Shown here: piece after piece, positions 8,593 to 18,068 of the stretch | Position numbering within the stretch: position 1 is the stretch's first letter | How the letters are laid out: each line of letters opens with the position of its first letter | DNA from: Silene noctiflora | Lineage: Eukaryota; Streptophyta; Magnoliopsida; Caryophyllales; Caryophyllaceae | Assembly: GCA_009801015.1 (NCBI GenBank) | Contig: VHZZ01009582.1 | Span: 14,960-37,905 of the forward strand | Length of the DNA stretch: 22,946 nt | Direction: 5' to 3' | Notes under the pieces: generated by a model | Database searches by the model: none | Told to the model about the DNA's origin: nothing | The model's input: the letters and a program-made list of their open reading frames with translations, nothing else | Translations under genes and position numbers: made by a program

Positions 8593-10425
8593 TTATTCCC
8601 AAAAAGAAAACCCCCGCTCTTTTACAACTTTCCTGAATTCGGGTTGGTTTTGAGGATCTTTCCCTTTATTCCCTTTATTAGGGAGGCTTTTGCCTGTTCC
8701 TGAGACGTGAATGTTATCCACCATACTAGGTACTAAATTTATTGTCGGTGACTCAGCCATTTGCTTGTTAGACAACCAGAACTGGATAAGTTCATCTGTT
8801 TTTGCATCGGGAAGCAGCGATTTTCCCTTCATCTCCGAATATATTTTGTGTGCTTCCTCAAGCTTTCCATTCAAAAAGAGCCCATGGATTAAGGTGATAT
8901 ACGACGACGGATCATCATTCCACCCATTTTCCTTCATCTGATCCCAAAGCATAAACACGGTATCCAGCTTTTGCCATCTGAGAAATTTCTTAATCATTAG
9001 TAAATAAGTATCTTTATTCGGGTGACAACTCAATTCTTTCATTTTATCCAACAACTTAAAAATGTCTTCCTCTGTCCTCTGGATGCGCAAGAAGGCGTGG
9101 AAAGTCCGGATAGTAGGCCTCAAGCCTCGACGGAGCATCTCGTCATAGACTATTTGTGCTCCATCCCTATCTCGAGCCCTACATAGCGGCTTAATCAACG
9201 AGTTAAATGTTACAGAATCTGGAGAAATCCCATTATCTGCCATCAAACGTAGATGACTCATGGCCTCCTTTGCTCGACCTCCCTTTGCAAGCGCATACAT
9301 AACAGCATTATAAACTTTCCTATCTGGTTCAAGACCCACTTCCTTCATTTTGTCAAACAATTTGATAACCTCCTTTACCTTATTGCACTTCGAGTAACTA
9401 GATATAATACTTGAATACGAAATAACGTCAAGTTTAATCCCCTGATTGATCATCAACCTCCAAAATCTATTGCCCTCACGTGGACTACCTGCTATATTGC
9501 ACCATCCATTGAGAATGATATTGAAGCTCTTGGTATTGAACTGAAATGTGTTTCTGTTACTAAATAGCAAGTGCTCAGCTTCCTGCACATTCTTATATCG
9601 GGCAAGTGCAGAAAGAAGCTTATGAAACTCTTCCATCCTAATTTGTAAATCAAACCGTTTAAAAGCATGGAAAGTATTAATAGCATTCACAACATCATGA
9701 GCAGCTGAATACCTCCTAATCATAATCAAGAGAGTATTATGATTCACAATCCCATTCTTTCTCATCTCATCAATCAAAGTCCATGCAGTATCAAATTTCC
9801 TCCTCTTAGCCAAGATAGATATCATTGAATGGTACTCACTGACCGAATGTGCATAACCCGGTTGCTTACCCACCCAAAGAAAAAACATGAAGGCCAATTG
9901 CCAATCATTCCTTGTTCTCGTAAGAACCTCACTCACCACCTTTGTAGTAGGAATAATCCCACATTGCTTCAACTTCTTTGCTACCTCTACTCCATTGACG
10001 ACCCCGGCTTGAACACAAAGCTCCTTCTCCTCCCTCTCATGCCCATGACTCCTCAATATTTCCAAAAGGGTCCCTACTTGATGATTAAATTTTTCATCTT
10101 TTAAACCCGATAACCTAGTTTCAAAATCATCATCTTCGGCACTCAAACCGCCCCCATCATCCTTATCCGAATCATTTCCATCTTTTACACATTCTAATTC
10201 GTCAATAGCATCAGTAGGATTGATAACTACGGCGTCATTCGGATAAATTAAGCTACTGGAGCAAAACAATTGGGTGGGATGTCTATAGAAAGAAGGGAAC
10301 TTAAGATTTTCAGGAATCAAGCCCGAGTTTACAACACCAGTCGTCAATTTTCCAACATGGGTCTTCCCCAAATGCACGGAATAAGTAAAATTAAGTAATT
10401 TATACCCCCTTCTAAACTTCCACAT
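8593..10425 (-). CDS. P-class pentatricopeptide repeat protein, probably mitochondrial (At5g15010-like)
   Basis: An uninterrupted 610-residue frame. Residues 1-60 are basic and hydroxylated with few acids (MWKFRRGYKL...), as in an organelle-targeting presequence. Residues 80-103 are strongly acidic. About nine P-type PPR units of 35 residues follow from roughly 196 to 540, clearest at 334-368 (DVISYSSIISSYSK...LFDKMKEVGLEPD), 369-403 and 404-438. The C-terminus is basic and ends FSFWE, without E, DYW or SMR domains. P-class PPR proteins bind specific organellar RNAs and act in RNA stability, splicing or translation; the RNA target here cannot be predicted reliably. From memory the repeats and the last residues resemble Arabidopsis At5g15010, annotated as mitochondrial. 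The ATG at 10425 is the first in frame and lies directly after a plausible 3' splice site. Confidence 0.93.
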   Translation of the reverse strand: MWKFRRGYKLLNFTYSVHLGKTHVGKLTTGVVNSGLIPENLKFPSFYRHPTQLFCSSSLIYPNDAVVINPTDAIDELECVKDGNDSDKDDGGGLSAEDDDFETRLSGLKDEKFNHQVGTLLEILRSHGHEREEKELCVQAGVVNGVEVAKKLKQCGIIPTTKVVSEVLTRTRNDWQLAFMFFLWVGKQPGYAHSVSEYHSMISILAKRRKFDTAWTLIDEMRKNGIVNHNTLLIMIRRYSAAHDVVNAINTFHAFKRFDLQIRMEEFHKLLSALARYKNVQEAEHLLFSNRNTFQFNTKSFNIILNGWCNIAGSPREGNRFWRLMINQGIKLDVISYSSIISSYSKCNKVKEVIKLFDKMKEVGLEPDRKVYNAVMYALAKGGRAKEAMSHLRLMADNGISPDSVTFNSLIKPLCRARDRDGAQIVYDEMLRRGLRPTIRTFHAFLRIQRTEEDIFKLLDKMKELSCHPNKDTYLLMIKKFLRWQKLDTVFMLWDQMKENGWNDDPSSYITLIHGLFLNGKLEEAHKIYSEMKGKSLLPDAKTDELIQFWLSNKQMAESPTINLVPSMVDNIHVSGTGKSLPNKGNKGKDPQNQPEFRKVVKERGFSFWE

Positions 10426-10575
10426 CTTTTCAGATACAAATAGTAAAAACTAAACGAACTCAATTTATATCGAAAATAACCGTTTCAGTATGCGATTTGG
10501 TTTCACCAAATTGGTGATAAAATAAATGAAGCAGTGTGAAAATGGGGAAAGGAAAGTGTAAGAATTGGGATTTAC
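10426..10575 (-). other. Probable 5'UTR intron of the PPR gene
   Basis: On the minus strand CTCTG|GTAAATCC at 10576/10575 is a good 5' splice site, and TATCTGAAAAG|ATG at 10426/10425 would place the 3' splice site immediately before the start codon. The 150-base interval is T-rich and has no in-frame extension of the protein. A TATTTATA motif further upstream (10771 down to 10764) could be the TATA element, giving a non-coding first exon of roughly 150 bases. The 3' splice site has only a modest pyrimidine tract, so an unspliced leader is possible. Confidence 0.35.
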
Positions 10576-10689
10576 CAGAGTTGGACTGGAAAGATGAGTA
10601 ACACGACGACCAGGGAAGTCAAGTCCATGTAACAAATGGAGTAAAAGGAATTTGAGAGAGACGAGTGTTCAACACTTATGGCTGGAGGA

Positions 10690-10920
10690 GGACTCGACCA
10701 GGCAAAATAAAACCCAACGGAAACCGATCGAAAACGTTTGAATTGATTCCGATCAGAACCCGATATAAATAACCTGAAACTCGAATAACACAAATCAATT
10801 CAAGTAGTGGCTAATCGAAATGAATCCCAAACGAAATCGTGCTGAAACCGAAATAAGTTGTATCCGTATAAGTTTGAACCCATAAACCGAACAAAGTGAC
10901 ATGTTAGCCAAGTCTACTAA
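10690..10920. repeat. Degenerate AACCCGA/AAACCGA low-complexity tract upstream of the PPR gene
   Basis: Short related words (AACCCAACGG, AAACCGATCG, AACCCGATAT, AAACTCGAAT, AAACCGAAAT, AACCCATAAACCGAAC) recur on the plus strand, in the style of diverged GGGTCGGGTT tracts common in plant intergenic DNA. There is no fixed period and no coding capacity. A similar GGGTCGGGTCAGG patch lies at 18211-18223. It overlaps the likely promoter of the PPR gene. Confidence 0.4.
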
Positions 10921-11525
10921 GGACCATGGTGGCTTGTCGTTCTATTCTAGTACGACGCACTACAACGGAAAGACGAGTTCAGTCAGAGTCAGAATTTAAG
11001 TCCGTGTGTGAGTTCAAATCTTAGTTATGCTAGTATAAGGGCTGGGAAACTTAATATTAGCGGGAAATTTGTGCTAATTGTTAGGCTAAGACCTCTTCGA
11101 TTCCTAGTCCGAACATATCTGTAGCCGAGATTAGGGATGTTATTAGAAGCTATCGGCAAGTAATCCCAAGTCAATTTGTACCACCTTTTTTTTCAAATGA
11201 ACGCACTGTCACGGGTGCGAATCAAACCCCCAATTTCGTGGTTTGGGTAAGATAACTTTTACCATTTAATCTCACTTTTGTTCTCAATTTAACAAAGTAA
11301 AAATACAATAGATAACAAATGAGTGATACACCCAAAACGGGAATAGATAACAATTGAACGGGATGGAGCGAGTAATTACCAATTGCAAACATCATTTAAC
11401 CCTGATAAGTGTATAACATACAAATTTGTGGCATTGCAAGGAGGCTGAGCTTAAGCATCAAATAATGTTCACATACGTAGAAATCCAATCAGCCATATTC
11501 AATTAACTAACCTAAAAGTATAAAT
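10921..11525. other. Intergenic spacer between the kinesin 3' end and the PPR promoter, with a lone Stowaway-like end
   Basis: No gene was found. Near 11345-11372 the sequence ends ACAATTGAACGGGATGGAG, whose reverse complement resembles the CTCCCTCCGTTC-type Stowaway end and is followed shortly by TA (11373-11374). No matching left end was identified, so it may be a truncated MITE. GTTCAAATC near 11012-11020 resembles an RNA polymerase III B box, but no A box or poly(A)/TTG tail accompanies it. Confidence 0.4.
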
Positions 11526-14500
11526 TTAACACCCAAGAGACTTGAGCACCATAACATGAGTATGACTTCTTAGATCTGCAATTTTAGATTGGAGATCACT
11601 GTGGAAAGATATGCGTGATTTTTGCCTAGCGGCGAAACTGGCACTAAACTGTTTGATCCCTTCTTCAAGATCTTTCCTTTTTTGAAGCTCTGCATTGTAT
11701 TTCTCCAGGAACATTTCTTTTTGTTCCGAAACAAGTGCGAGATTTCGAGTGGATTTTGCGACATCATCAACCAAGGAATCCCTGTCTTCCTTCAGACCAA
11801 GGAACTGTCTCTCCAGGTCAAGGCACCTTGCTTTTGTATCTTCAAGAATCTGATTATTTGGGTCTACTTCTTTTAAAATACATGTGTAATTTTCTCTGAT
11901 TTTGTTGAGTTCGTCGCTCATTATCTCCTTCCATGAAGCTGACGACCCTCTTCCAAAGCCAAGCTCCTTCACCAAATTCAAAGGAAATAAACCATCTCAG
12001 AGATCCCTTCTTAATTCATGCTAGTACATTACTGCGGAGATGAATAGATTCAATCTCTCTACATGTAGCTACAAAACAGCAAACCCTTAACCTAAAATGA
12101 ATTGGGGTAAGCTAAAATGAATTGTTATACAAAATCGTCAATATGANNNNNNNNNNNNNNNNNNNNAGGGAAAATATGATAGAAATTGAAGTAAAATAGC
12201 CAACTAAAATTAAGTGCATTTTCCTATTTCGCAGCAAAAAAAAATATGGGGTGCCATTGTTAAATTTCACAGAATGCCAAATAGAATTATATTTTGATAA
12301 TCAGATGCTATACAAGAGAAAAGTAATATACATTTATCATCACTATATTGCAGGTCTTGAAAAGAATATTATATAACCTAATACTATTGAAAAGAACAGA
12401 AAAACAAAAACTGATTTGGGTAGAAGTAACTTGGAAACTACCTTGTAATTTGAGTTACTCTCTAATTCTTTTACTGCTGTGCTTTGTATCTCTGATGATG
12501 CTAACAATGCAAGCGTGTTATTCAATTTTTCAAAAACAAGTTTGCATTGCTCTTCCAGTAAAGAATCATTCCTTCGGAACGTTCTATCTCCATCAATAGC
12601 CTTCATACACTGCGTTTCTAGGGTTGTAAAAAGATTGGAGCCGACCTCATTGATGCTCGACAACATAATTTTGGCAAAGGATTTTTCGTCTTTTACAGAA
12701 TTCTGCATACACATTGAAAGACAATGTTAACTCTAAGCTAGAAGGAAAAGTAATTTCCCTATTTCTCAAAATCATAAAAACAAGCATTTTACCTGCATAA
12801 CAGACAATACATCCTTGTATATGTCTTTACAAGTTGTCACCGATTTAAATATCATATGTGGAACTTCTTGAGAAAGTCTGGCTTCCTCCTGAAGTTTTCC
12901 AATTTCTTTCCTTAGCTGTTCGTTCAGTAAAACCTCGTCTCTGTGGTTTTTCTGTAAATTAATGCAAAGAAGAAGCAAGCTTCAGCCTGATTGGAGTAAT
13001 AAAGTTCTACAGGAACTAGTTTAGAGAGGAACGATAATTGGAAGCACCAAAAATAATTCAATGACGATCGTGAAATACTTGCAATAACTCAAGCCCCCTT
13101 CAGTACAGTAGACAGTATTCTGTTATACATAGGAAATAGCTGAATATATGATGACATTCCTTATTTCCAACCACATAAAAGTTTGAAAGTAACCTTTTAC
13201 TGCAGTTTAATGTATCACGTATATTCTTCAATAATAAAAGATCTATTTACATGAAAATCTACTTAAACCAGAAAAGATGCATATTCATGAAAATACTGAT
13301 ATAAGAATTATTTCTCAGCTAGCTTTACAAAGACGGCTCACAAGCTTTCATCATATAAGTAGAAAGATTCTAACTTTAACCAACCTCAAGTTCATCTCTC
13401 TCTTTGATGGCAAGTTCCATTTGATTTCTGAGATTTTGAATCTCTTGCTCATGATTACTTCTGGAGAAACCCTGTTGTTGACAAGGTAAGACAAAGTTAT
13501 AAGCAGTACAAAGCTTTATCCAGCTCATATCTCATTAATCAATTGATTACCAGTACACAGAATTAACATGTTTCAATGCCCTATTTCAATTTAAATTATC
13601 TCCGGTTTCCCATCCATTACATTCCTGGAAGATCAACTAACGCGTATTAAGTTACGTAAGCAAAGTTGACAACTTGTCATAGTTGTCAATAATTACTTCA
13701 GCCAAGTTCTACGACATTAGATGAGATCAGTGTTTAAGAACCTCCAAAAAACTATTAGTGAAATCATTATTTCACGAGTTGCCAAAATGCTCGTGTCCAA
13801 AACTTATCAAACTGGATGAGACACATGAGTTCCACAAAAGCAATCCACTTAATCTCAAACTCAACTACCCATTTCACACAATCATACACGTTGTTATGTT
13901 TATCATACAATATCCTGACAGAAATTTAACAGCTGGAGTCATATTACTTCCAAAATTTCAAGCTTTAACACACTCAAATAGTATAACTTCAAGCTCAAAG
14001 ACACTTACTGGACTAATGCCGTCAGATGACAATGATCTCACTTTAACAGCAGGAGTCATATGAAGTGAATCAAGGTCGGCAACAAACCCTTTGTTCAACT
14101 TCACCCATTCATCTTCATCAGCTACATTATTGAATGCAGCAGGCATGGGACTAGAATCAGAATCCCATACCGTTGAATAATTTGATCGTCGGGCAACAAA
14201 AGATCTCGAAGAAGCTTTGATGCTAGGTGTAGAAAAAGCTACTTCCTGTAGTTTAAAATGGCTATTGCTTCCCATACAGCCTTGCCTTAATGTACTTTGG
14301 TTCTACAATTTAAAAAACAAAACATGTGAATATTACTGCAGCATTCAATTTTTTTTGGTGTACATAAAAGACCTGAAACCTACTAAGCTAGCTGAAATCT
14401 TCTCTCGTGGCTCCCTTTTATAGAAAGTCCTAATGCAGCATCCATGTACATAAAAGACTTGAAACCGACTCCTCAAAGCATACCTGAGTATGGCTCTTTT

Positions 14501-17500
14501 GATCACTGTCGGAAACGTGAACCATGTTGCTAAGGCTGTCAATTTTAATCTGTTGCTCTTTGATATGCATATCTCTTTGTCTATGGAGTTTTCTCTCCTC
14601 TTCAAGCTCCAAAGCAAGCTTTTCACGCTCTAGTTCAAACTAAAAGAACGACGACAAAAACATCTTGTTTATTAGTTTTGGATGAAAAAGTACGATACTA
14701 ATTGTCCAAAAACAAACTGATGAGGCATTGTATACCTTAAGCAGGTCATTCCGTAATTTCATGATCTCTTGCTCCAGAAGCTCAGCTTGAGATCCCTGGC
14801 CATATTAGTTTTTCTTTTATTACTGTTATGCTCTACTTAGCCATTATAACAGAACAGAGAAAAAAGTCTTACCTCGAGCTTTTTACGTAGCTCCTCTATC
14901 TCTAACGTTTGACGCTTCAACAGGGCCGCATCAGATAAAATCTAACATCAATTAGAGACCAATAAGCAACCATAGACCTTAGATAGTTATCATAACCGTA
15001 CATACAGCTTGGTCACTATCGAACTTAGCATTCCCGGCTTGTGGAGGGCGTTCAAAAAATATTTTATTCGAAAAACAAATAGCTTTTCCATCTGTGCCCG
15101 CATTTCCAGAACATAAAATATGATACGTAATATCTTTCGATTGATATACCTAGTGAAAAAAAGTCATTGACAAGTGGAATAGAGAAGCAAACAACAACAA
15201 CAAAAAGTACCCCAGTGCCTTAATGGCTCCTGCAAATTGCGGGGCATGAGGGGTCGGATGTACGCAGCCCATATGATGGCAACACAAAGAGGCTCTTTCC
15301 AAATGACCCAGAATGGGAATTGCGTCAAGAACTGCTTTGAATGACTGTCACTTCACGATAAAAAGTAGAATAGCCAGTTTAGTGAGCGTTTTTGTTACAT
15401 TCCATCGTGATTGGTTTCTAGTCCTAATCGCATACGATAGCGTTGTCTTTGTCTCTAGGATACTGAGCAATTCACAGCTGAGCCCAGATAAAATTATTAC
15501 AGTAATTTCATCGGCTTTTTTCTTTAGATTACTTGAATCAACATTCAGTAGTGCTTATCTATCCTCATCATTTAGCTACAATGATAGAAACTAAAATCCA
15601 AACTATTCATAAATTTATTGAAAAACGGGATTGCTAATTGAGAAACAATATACTACAAACCTCATTCACTTGAGCACAATTTGTGACACGTTTGGCTCTA
15701 TTGGCAAACTGAAGAGTCCCCTTGGTTTCTTCTGCATGAACCTAACCAATTCGATCAGTCATTGTAGTCAAATAACCAACCCAACAGCCAATAATATAGA
15801 TTTAACTTAATCAAAAGTACACAAACCTCTTCTGGTGCCACGGTACAGATTATTGAAGTTTTAGCATTGCCACCAAGAGCAGACTGAAGAATACGAGTCA
15901 GCTTACTGTCACGATATGGAATATGTCCTCTGTATCAGAAAATCAAGTGAATGTTAACTACTGTGAAGCTAAATACATTGACCATAAAAGGCATCACAGT
16001 ATAAAGACCTTTGCCTAGCTCCATCACTGAGCTTGTTAATAACATTACCAAGAACCATCAAGCTCTTGTTAATGTGTTTCCCTTCTTTTAGTCTAACTCC
16101 GTCAGCTCCAGTCTTAGCAATTCTCTCAGATCCCGCTAAGTCCACCAAATTCTAGATATATTGAAGAGCAAGAGCGCAAGATGTTAATACACAAAAAACA
16201 AAGACGGTAGACAGCCACATGAACAGTAGAACTAAAGAGAAAAATAGGGAGAACACAAACCAAAACAGAAACACGTATAGCATCTAAACTTGAACCATCT
16301 GTCCCTTTGCTCTTACTCTCTATAACCTTTATCACAGAAAAAGAAGTCAGAGAAGCTTGTGCTTCACAAGCAAAGCAAGAGCTTCAAATTTCAAAAACAA
16401 TGAGTCTACAATGACACCGTCTCACATGTGAGTCCAAAATATATTTTTATGTATCCCTCCTTTAATTATAAAGTTAATGAGTTGGTCTCACATGTGAGAC
16501 TGTCACGTATTTGTTTTTGTCAATTACCATTCTAAATATTGTATGAGATCTGCTACTTCGAACATTCATGTTTGTTTCGCCAAAGTGTCGATTCACTGCA
16601 CCATGAAGTTCATCAACTCACAAATAAGTGTTTGGTCACAATACATGAGACATAAGTAAATAAATTTCACTATAAGGTCAGACCAACCTTCTCCAGCCTC
16701 AAGAAGTTTATGAACCTGTTCAGCATTGCTTACAATCTCTTCTCTAAGACCAGCTACAAAAACTCCACGCTGGAAAAATGAAAGTTGTTAAATTTAACTG
16801 TTCACTACGGAATGATTAAACCTTTATGCATACAACACTTCAGAGTACCTCTAAACTTTCGTGGATGGGCAGCTTCTGGTTGTGTACCACTAAAAGATCA
16901 TTAATTTCTTCGTTATAAATCTCCATATAGGAAACACGAATCAGAAACTCGCGCTCATCAAGCTGAAAAAATACCATCCAGATAGTGAGCTATTATCTGG
17001 TATAATACAACCAAGCTAAGTAAGGCCAAGATATACAACAGACAGTAAACCTTCTGGATCGTGTCAAAAACATCCTTGATCGCTCTGTGAATGATTCCAG
17101 GATCATTTTCCGAGCCATTCATGGTAAATGTCTTTCCACTGCTAGTCTGCCCATATGCAAACACCGTGCCTGCAAAATAATCACCACAACAAACAACTTG
17201 ACACAATCTAGAATAAATGAAAACACCATCAGCTGTTTTGATTTACGAGGCACAATTTGAGTAAATTAAGCTTTTGGAGCACAGTATCTCAATATCCTTC
17301 ACAGTTCACAGCAAGGTCGCAGCTTTTGCTCTCCAAATTTTGTCGAAATGGGCAGATATTTTCGGAAAAGGTGGACTAGATAAACTATACTTCCTTTAAA
17401 GCTCTTACTATCCAAGACTAATGAATCACAACTATCTTAGCAAACGAAATGAAGAACACGAGGGCCGAAAATCAAAACAACAAAGGTAAAATTGTTAACG

Positions 17501-17926
17501 ACAGTAGCCGAAATAGTTAAAGCAACAACACATAGCTTAGGGTGAGATCATACCATTGAAACCTTCAACAGCAGCATAAATAATATCTTTAGTAAGAAGC
17601 TCATAAACCCTAGAAGTTGGGCATGTCTGATCAAACACATGATCTGTCCATCAAAATGAAATCAAATAAAAGAAACCAACAATTAGGCAGCTCCAATTAA
17701 AAGGGTAACCATAGTTTTCGAGAAAAAAAAAAAAAAAAAAAAAGCGAAAGATACCGAAAGAAAAGGAGACCCCAGAAAGTGGAGTGCCGGAAGATTTCTG
17801 GAGGGAAATGCGATTGTTGTCGACATTCCAAAAGAAACTTGCATTTCCGCCATTAATGAGTTGTTGATCAGGGGTTGTAGTAGTAACTGGAGGTCTCACT
17901 CTCACTGCTACACAAATTTTCTCCAT
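11526..17926 (-). CDS. KIN7N: Kinesin-7 motor protein, KIN-7N / CENP-E-like (854 residues, 18 exons)
   Basis: Spliced on the minus strand, the gene reads [13 protein letters not shown]... to ...VLKSLGC. The N-terminal motor (residues about 1-335) has the P-loop GQTSSGKT at 94-101, switch I SSRSH at 206-210, switch II DLAGSE at 241-246, and the plus-end-type order with the neck [10 protein letters not shown] after it. Residues about 345-440 and 545-845 are Leu/Glu/Lys-rich, heptad-like coiled coil. The motor hydrolyses ATP to move along or hold microtubules; kinesin-7 members act in mitosis, cytokinesis and organelle positioning. MTPAVK near residue 526 is a T-P-x-x-K site of the sort cyclin-dependent kinases use. 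Sequence and length recall Arabidopsis At1g59540 (about 820 residues). ATG context AACAATGG is optimal for plants. No break was found in any exon. Confidence 0.93.
12147..12166. other. Assembly gap (20 N) in kinesin intron 17
   Basis: Twenty N bases lie within the last intron (11967-12441). They are probably a scaffold gap of unknown or nominal length. Sequence on both sides is AT-rich intron, and the exons on either side join in phase 0, so the gap does not break the reading frame I assembled. Confidence 0.98.
13925..14061. repeat. Short direct repeat: intron copy of an exon 14 segment
   Basis: TTTAACAGCTGGAGTCATAT at 13925-13944 (intron 14) matches TTTAACAGCAGGAGTCATAT at 14042-14061 (inside exon 14) in 19 of 20 bases, 117 bases apart. 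The exon copy encodes the conserved MTPAVK peptide on the minus strand. The intron copy has no flanking splice signals that I could identify. Confidence 0.7.
14334..14470. repeat. Tandem duplication within kinesin intron 13
   Basis: The 25-mer at 14360-14384, beginning GTACATAAAAGACCTGAAAC, recurs at 14446-14470 with 2 mismatches. The similarity extends left over TGCAGCATTC / TGCAGCATCC, where the first copy has gained a T run. The period is about 86-97 bp. It lies wholly between exons 13 and 14 and does not alter the coding sequence. Confidence 0.75.
15183..15363 (-). mobile_element. SINE (plant Au/TS-like 3' region) in kinesin intron 10, about 181 bp
   Basis: Read on the minus strand, the unit has the familiar plant SINE 3' body: GGGTCATTTGGAAAGAGCCT, then GGCTGCGTACATCCGACCCC and CACTGGGGTAC, ending in a (TTG)n tail at 15203-15189. 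The flanks AGTGGAATAG (15173-15182) and AGTAGAATAG (15364-15373) are a 9/10 match and a candidate target-site duplication, giving about 181 bp, close to the usual size. The tRNA-derived head with A and B boxes is poorly preserved. Such elements are copied by LINE machinery in trans. It lies in intron 10 (14942-15660) and is transcribed in the same sense as the kinesin. Confidence 0.72.
16412..16507. mobile_element. Small MITE in kinesin intron 6
   Basis: The ends are inverted repeats of about 25 bases: TGACACCGTCTCACATGTGAG at the left, and the right end, reverse-complemented, reads CGTGACAGTCTCACATGTGA followed by GACCA. Each arm contains the self-complementary core CTCACATGTGAG; in the right arm TCTCACATGTGAGA at 16487-16500 is a perfect 14-base palindrome. 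The interior is 46 bases of AT-rich sequence. Non-coding, about 96 bp, wholly inside intron 6 (16327-16527). The transposon superfamily is not determined. Confidence 0.6.
17723..17743. repeat. A21 homopolymer beside the 5' splice site of kinesin intron 1
   Basis: Twenty-one consecutive A on the plus strand, that is T21 in the transcript, beginning 11 bases after the end of exon 1 (donor GTATCT at 17754). Homopolymers of this length vary in length between individuals and are prone to sequencing error. U-rich tracts just downstream of plant donor sites can help splicing; that role is inference. Confidence 0.9.
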
Positions 17927-18025
17927 TGTTGTTTACGGAGTAATTTCAAGTGTGGGTTTGTTTTGAGTGTTTACAGTTTGTTGATTGTCTTCTGTTTTGT
18001 TGAATTTTGTAATTTTGAATCTGCC

Positions 18026-18068
18026 GGCGGGATGTAATAAACCACTTTCCAACCTTTTCAAATTTATA
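18026..18068 (-). promoter_or_regulatory. Candidate core promoter of the kinesin gene with an E2F-like site
   Basis: On the minus strand TATAAATT at 18068-18061 is a plausible TATA box, 134 bases before the ATG, which would give a 5'UTR of about 110 bases. Just downstream lies GGCGGGA on the plus strand (18026-18032), the core of E2F-type sites that drive S/G2-phase genes. No clear mitosis-specific activator (MSA) element YCYAACGGYY was found in the next 300 bases; ATTAACGGAC at 18292-18301 is a partial match. The assignment rests on motif matches and the expected mitotic role only. Confidence 0.35.

Larger units (their letters stand above)
11526..17926 (-). other. KIN7N: Exon map of the kinesin-7 gene
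   Basis: Coding exons in order: 17926-17755, 17643-17554, 17169-17051, 16962-16849, 16769-16688, 16595-16528, 16326-16261, 16151-16009, 15929-15827, 15741-15661, 14941-14873, 14795-14736, 14639-14484, 14302-14009, 13471-13385, 12951-12793, 12702-12442, 11966-11526. Lengths sum to 2565 bases (854 codons plus stop). Every intron is GT-AG and every phase closes: phase 1 after exons 1, 2 and 5, phase 2 after exon 8, phase 0 elsewhere. The start of the last exon is the least certain: AG at 11968-11967 was chosen, giving ...[10 protein letters not shown], and AG at 11965-11964 would drop one residue. UTR ends are not defined. A small exon hidden in intron 17 cannot be excluded because of the gap there. 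Confidence 0.85.

Noticed and set aside
8711-10104. Open stretches antisense to, or out of frame with, the PPR gene
   Set aside because: The 610-codon PPR frame explains the region; the others have no recognisable content.
10572-10793. 73-codon minus-strand open stretch upstream of the PPR start
   Set aside because: It overlaps the probable leader exon and the degenerate ACCCGA tract and has no domain; at most an upstream ORF, without support.
10930-11040. Possible SINE or tRNA gene suggested by GTTCAAATC
   Set aside because: No A box, cloverleaf or tail could be paired with it, so the match to a B box is probably chance.
12147-12166. N run as a break of the kinesin gene
   Set aside because: It lies in an intron, and the flanking exons are in phase, so the gap does not disrupt the coding sequence as far as can be seen.
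13758-14063. 101-codon plus-strand open stretch
   Set aside because: Spans kinesin intron 14 and the antisense of exon 14; no independent coding evidence.
14942-15660. Missing kinesin exon in the long intron 10
   Set aside because: Exons 10 and 11 join in phase 0 through [13 protein letters not shown], matching the kinesin-7 neck without a gap; the extra length is due to the SINE and AT-rich sequence.
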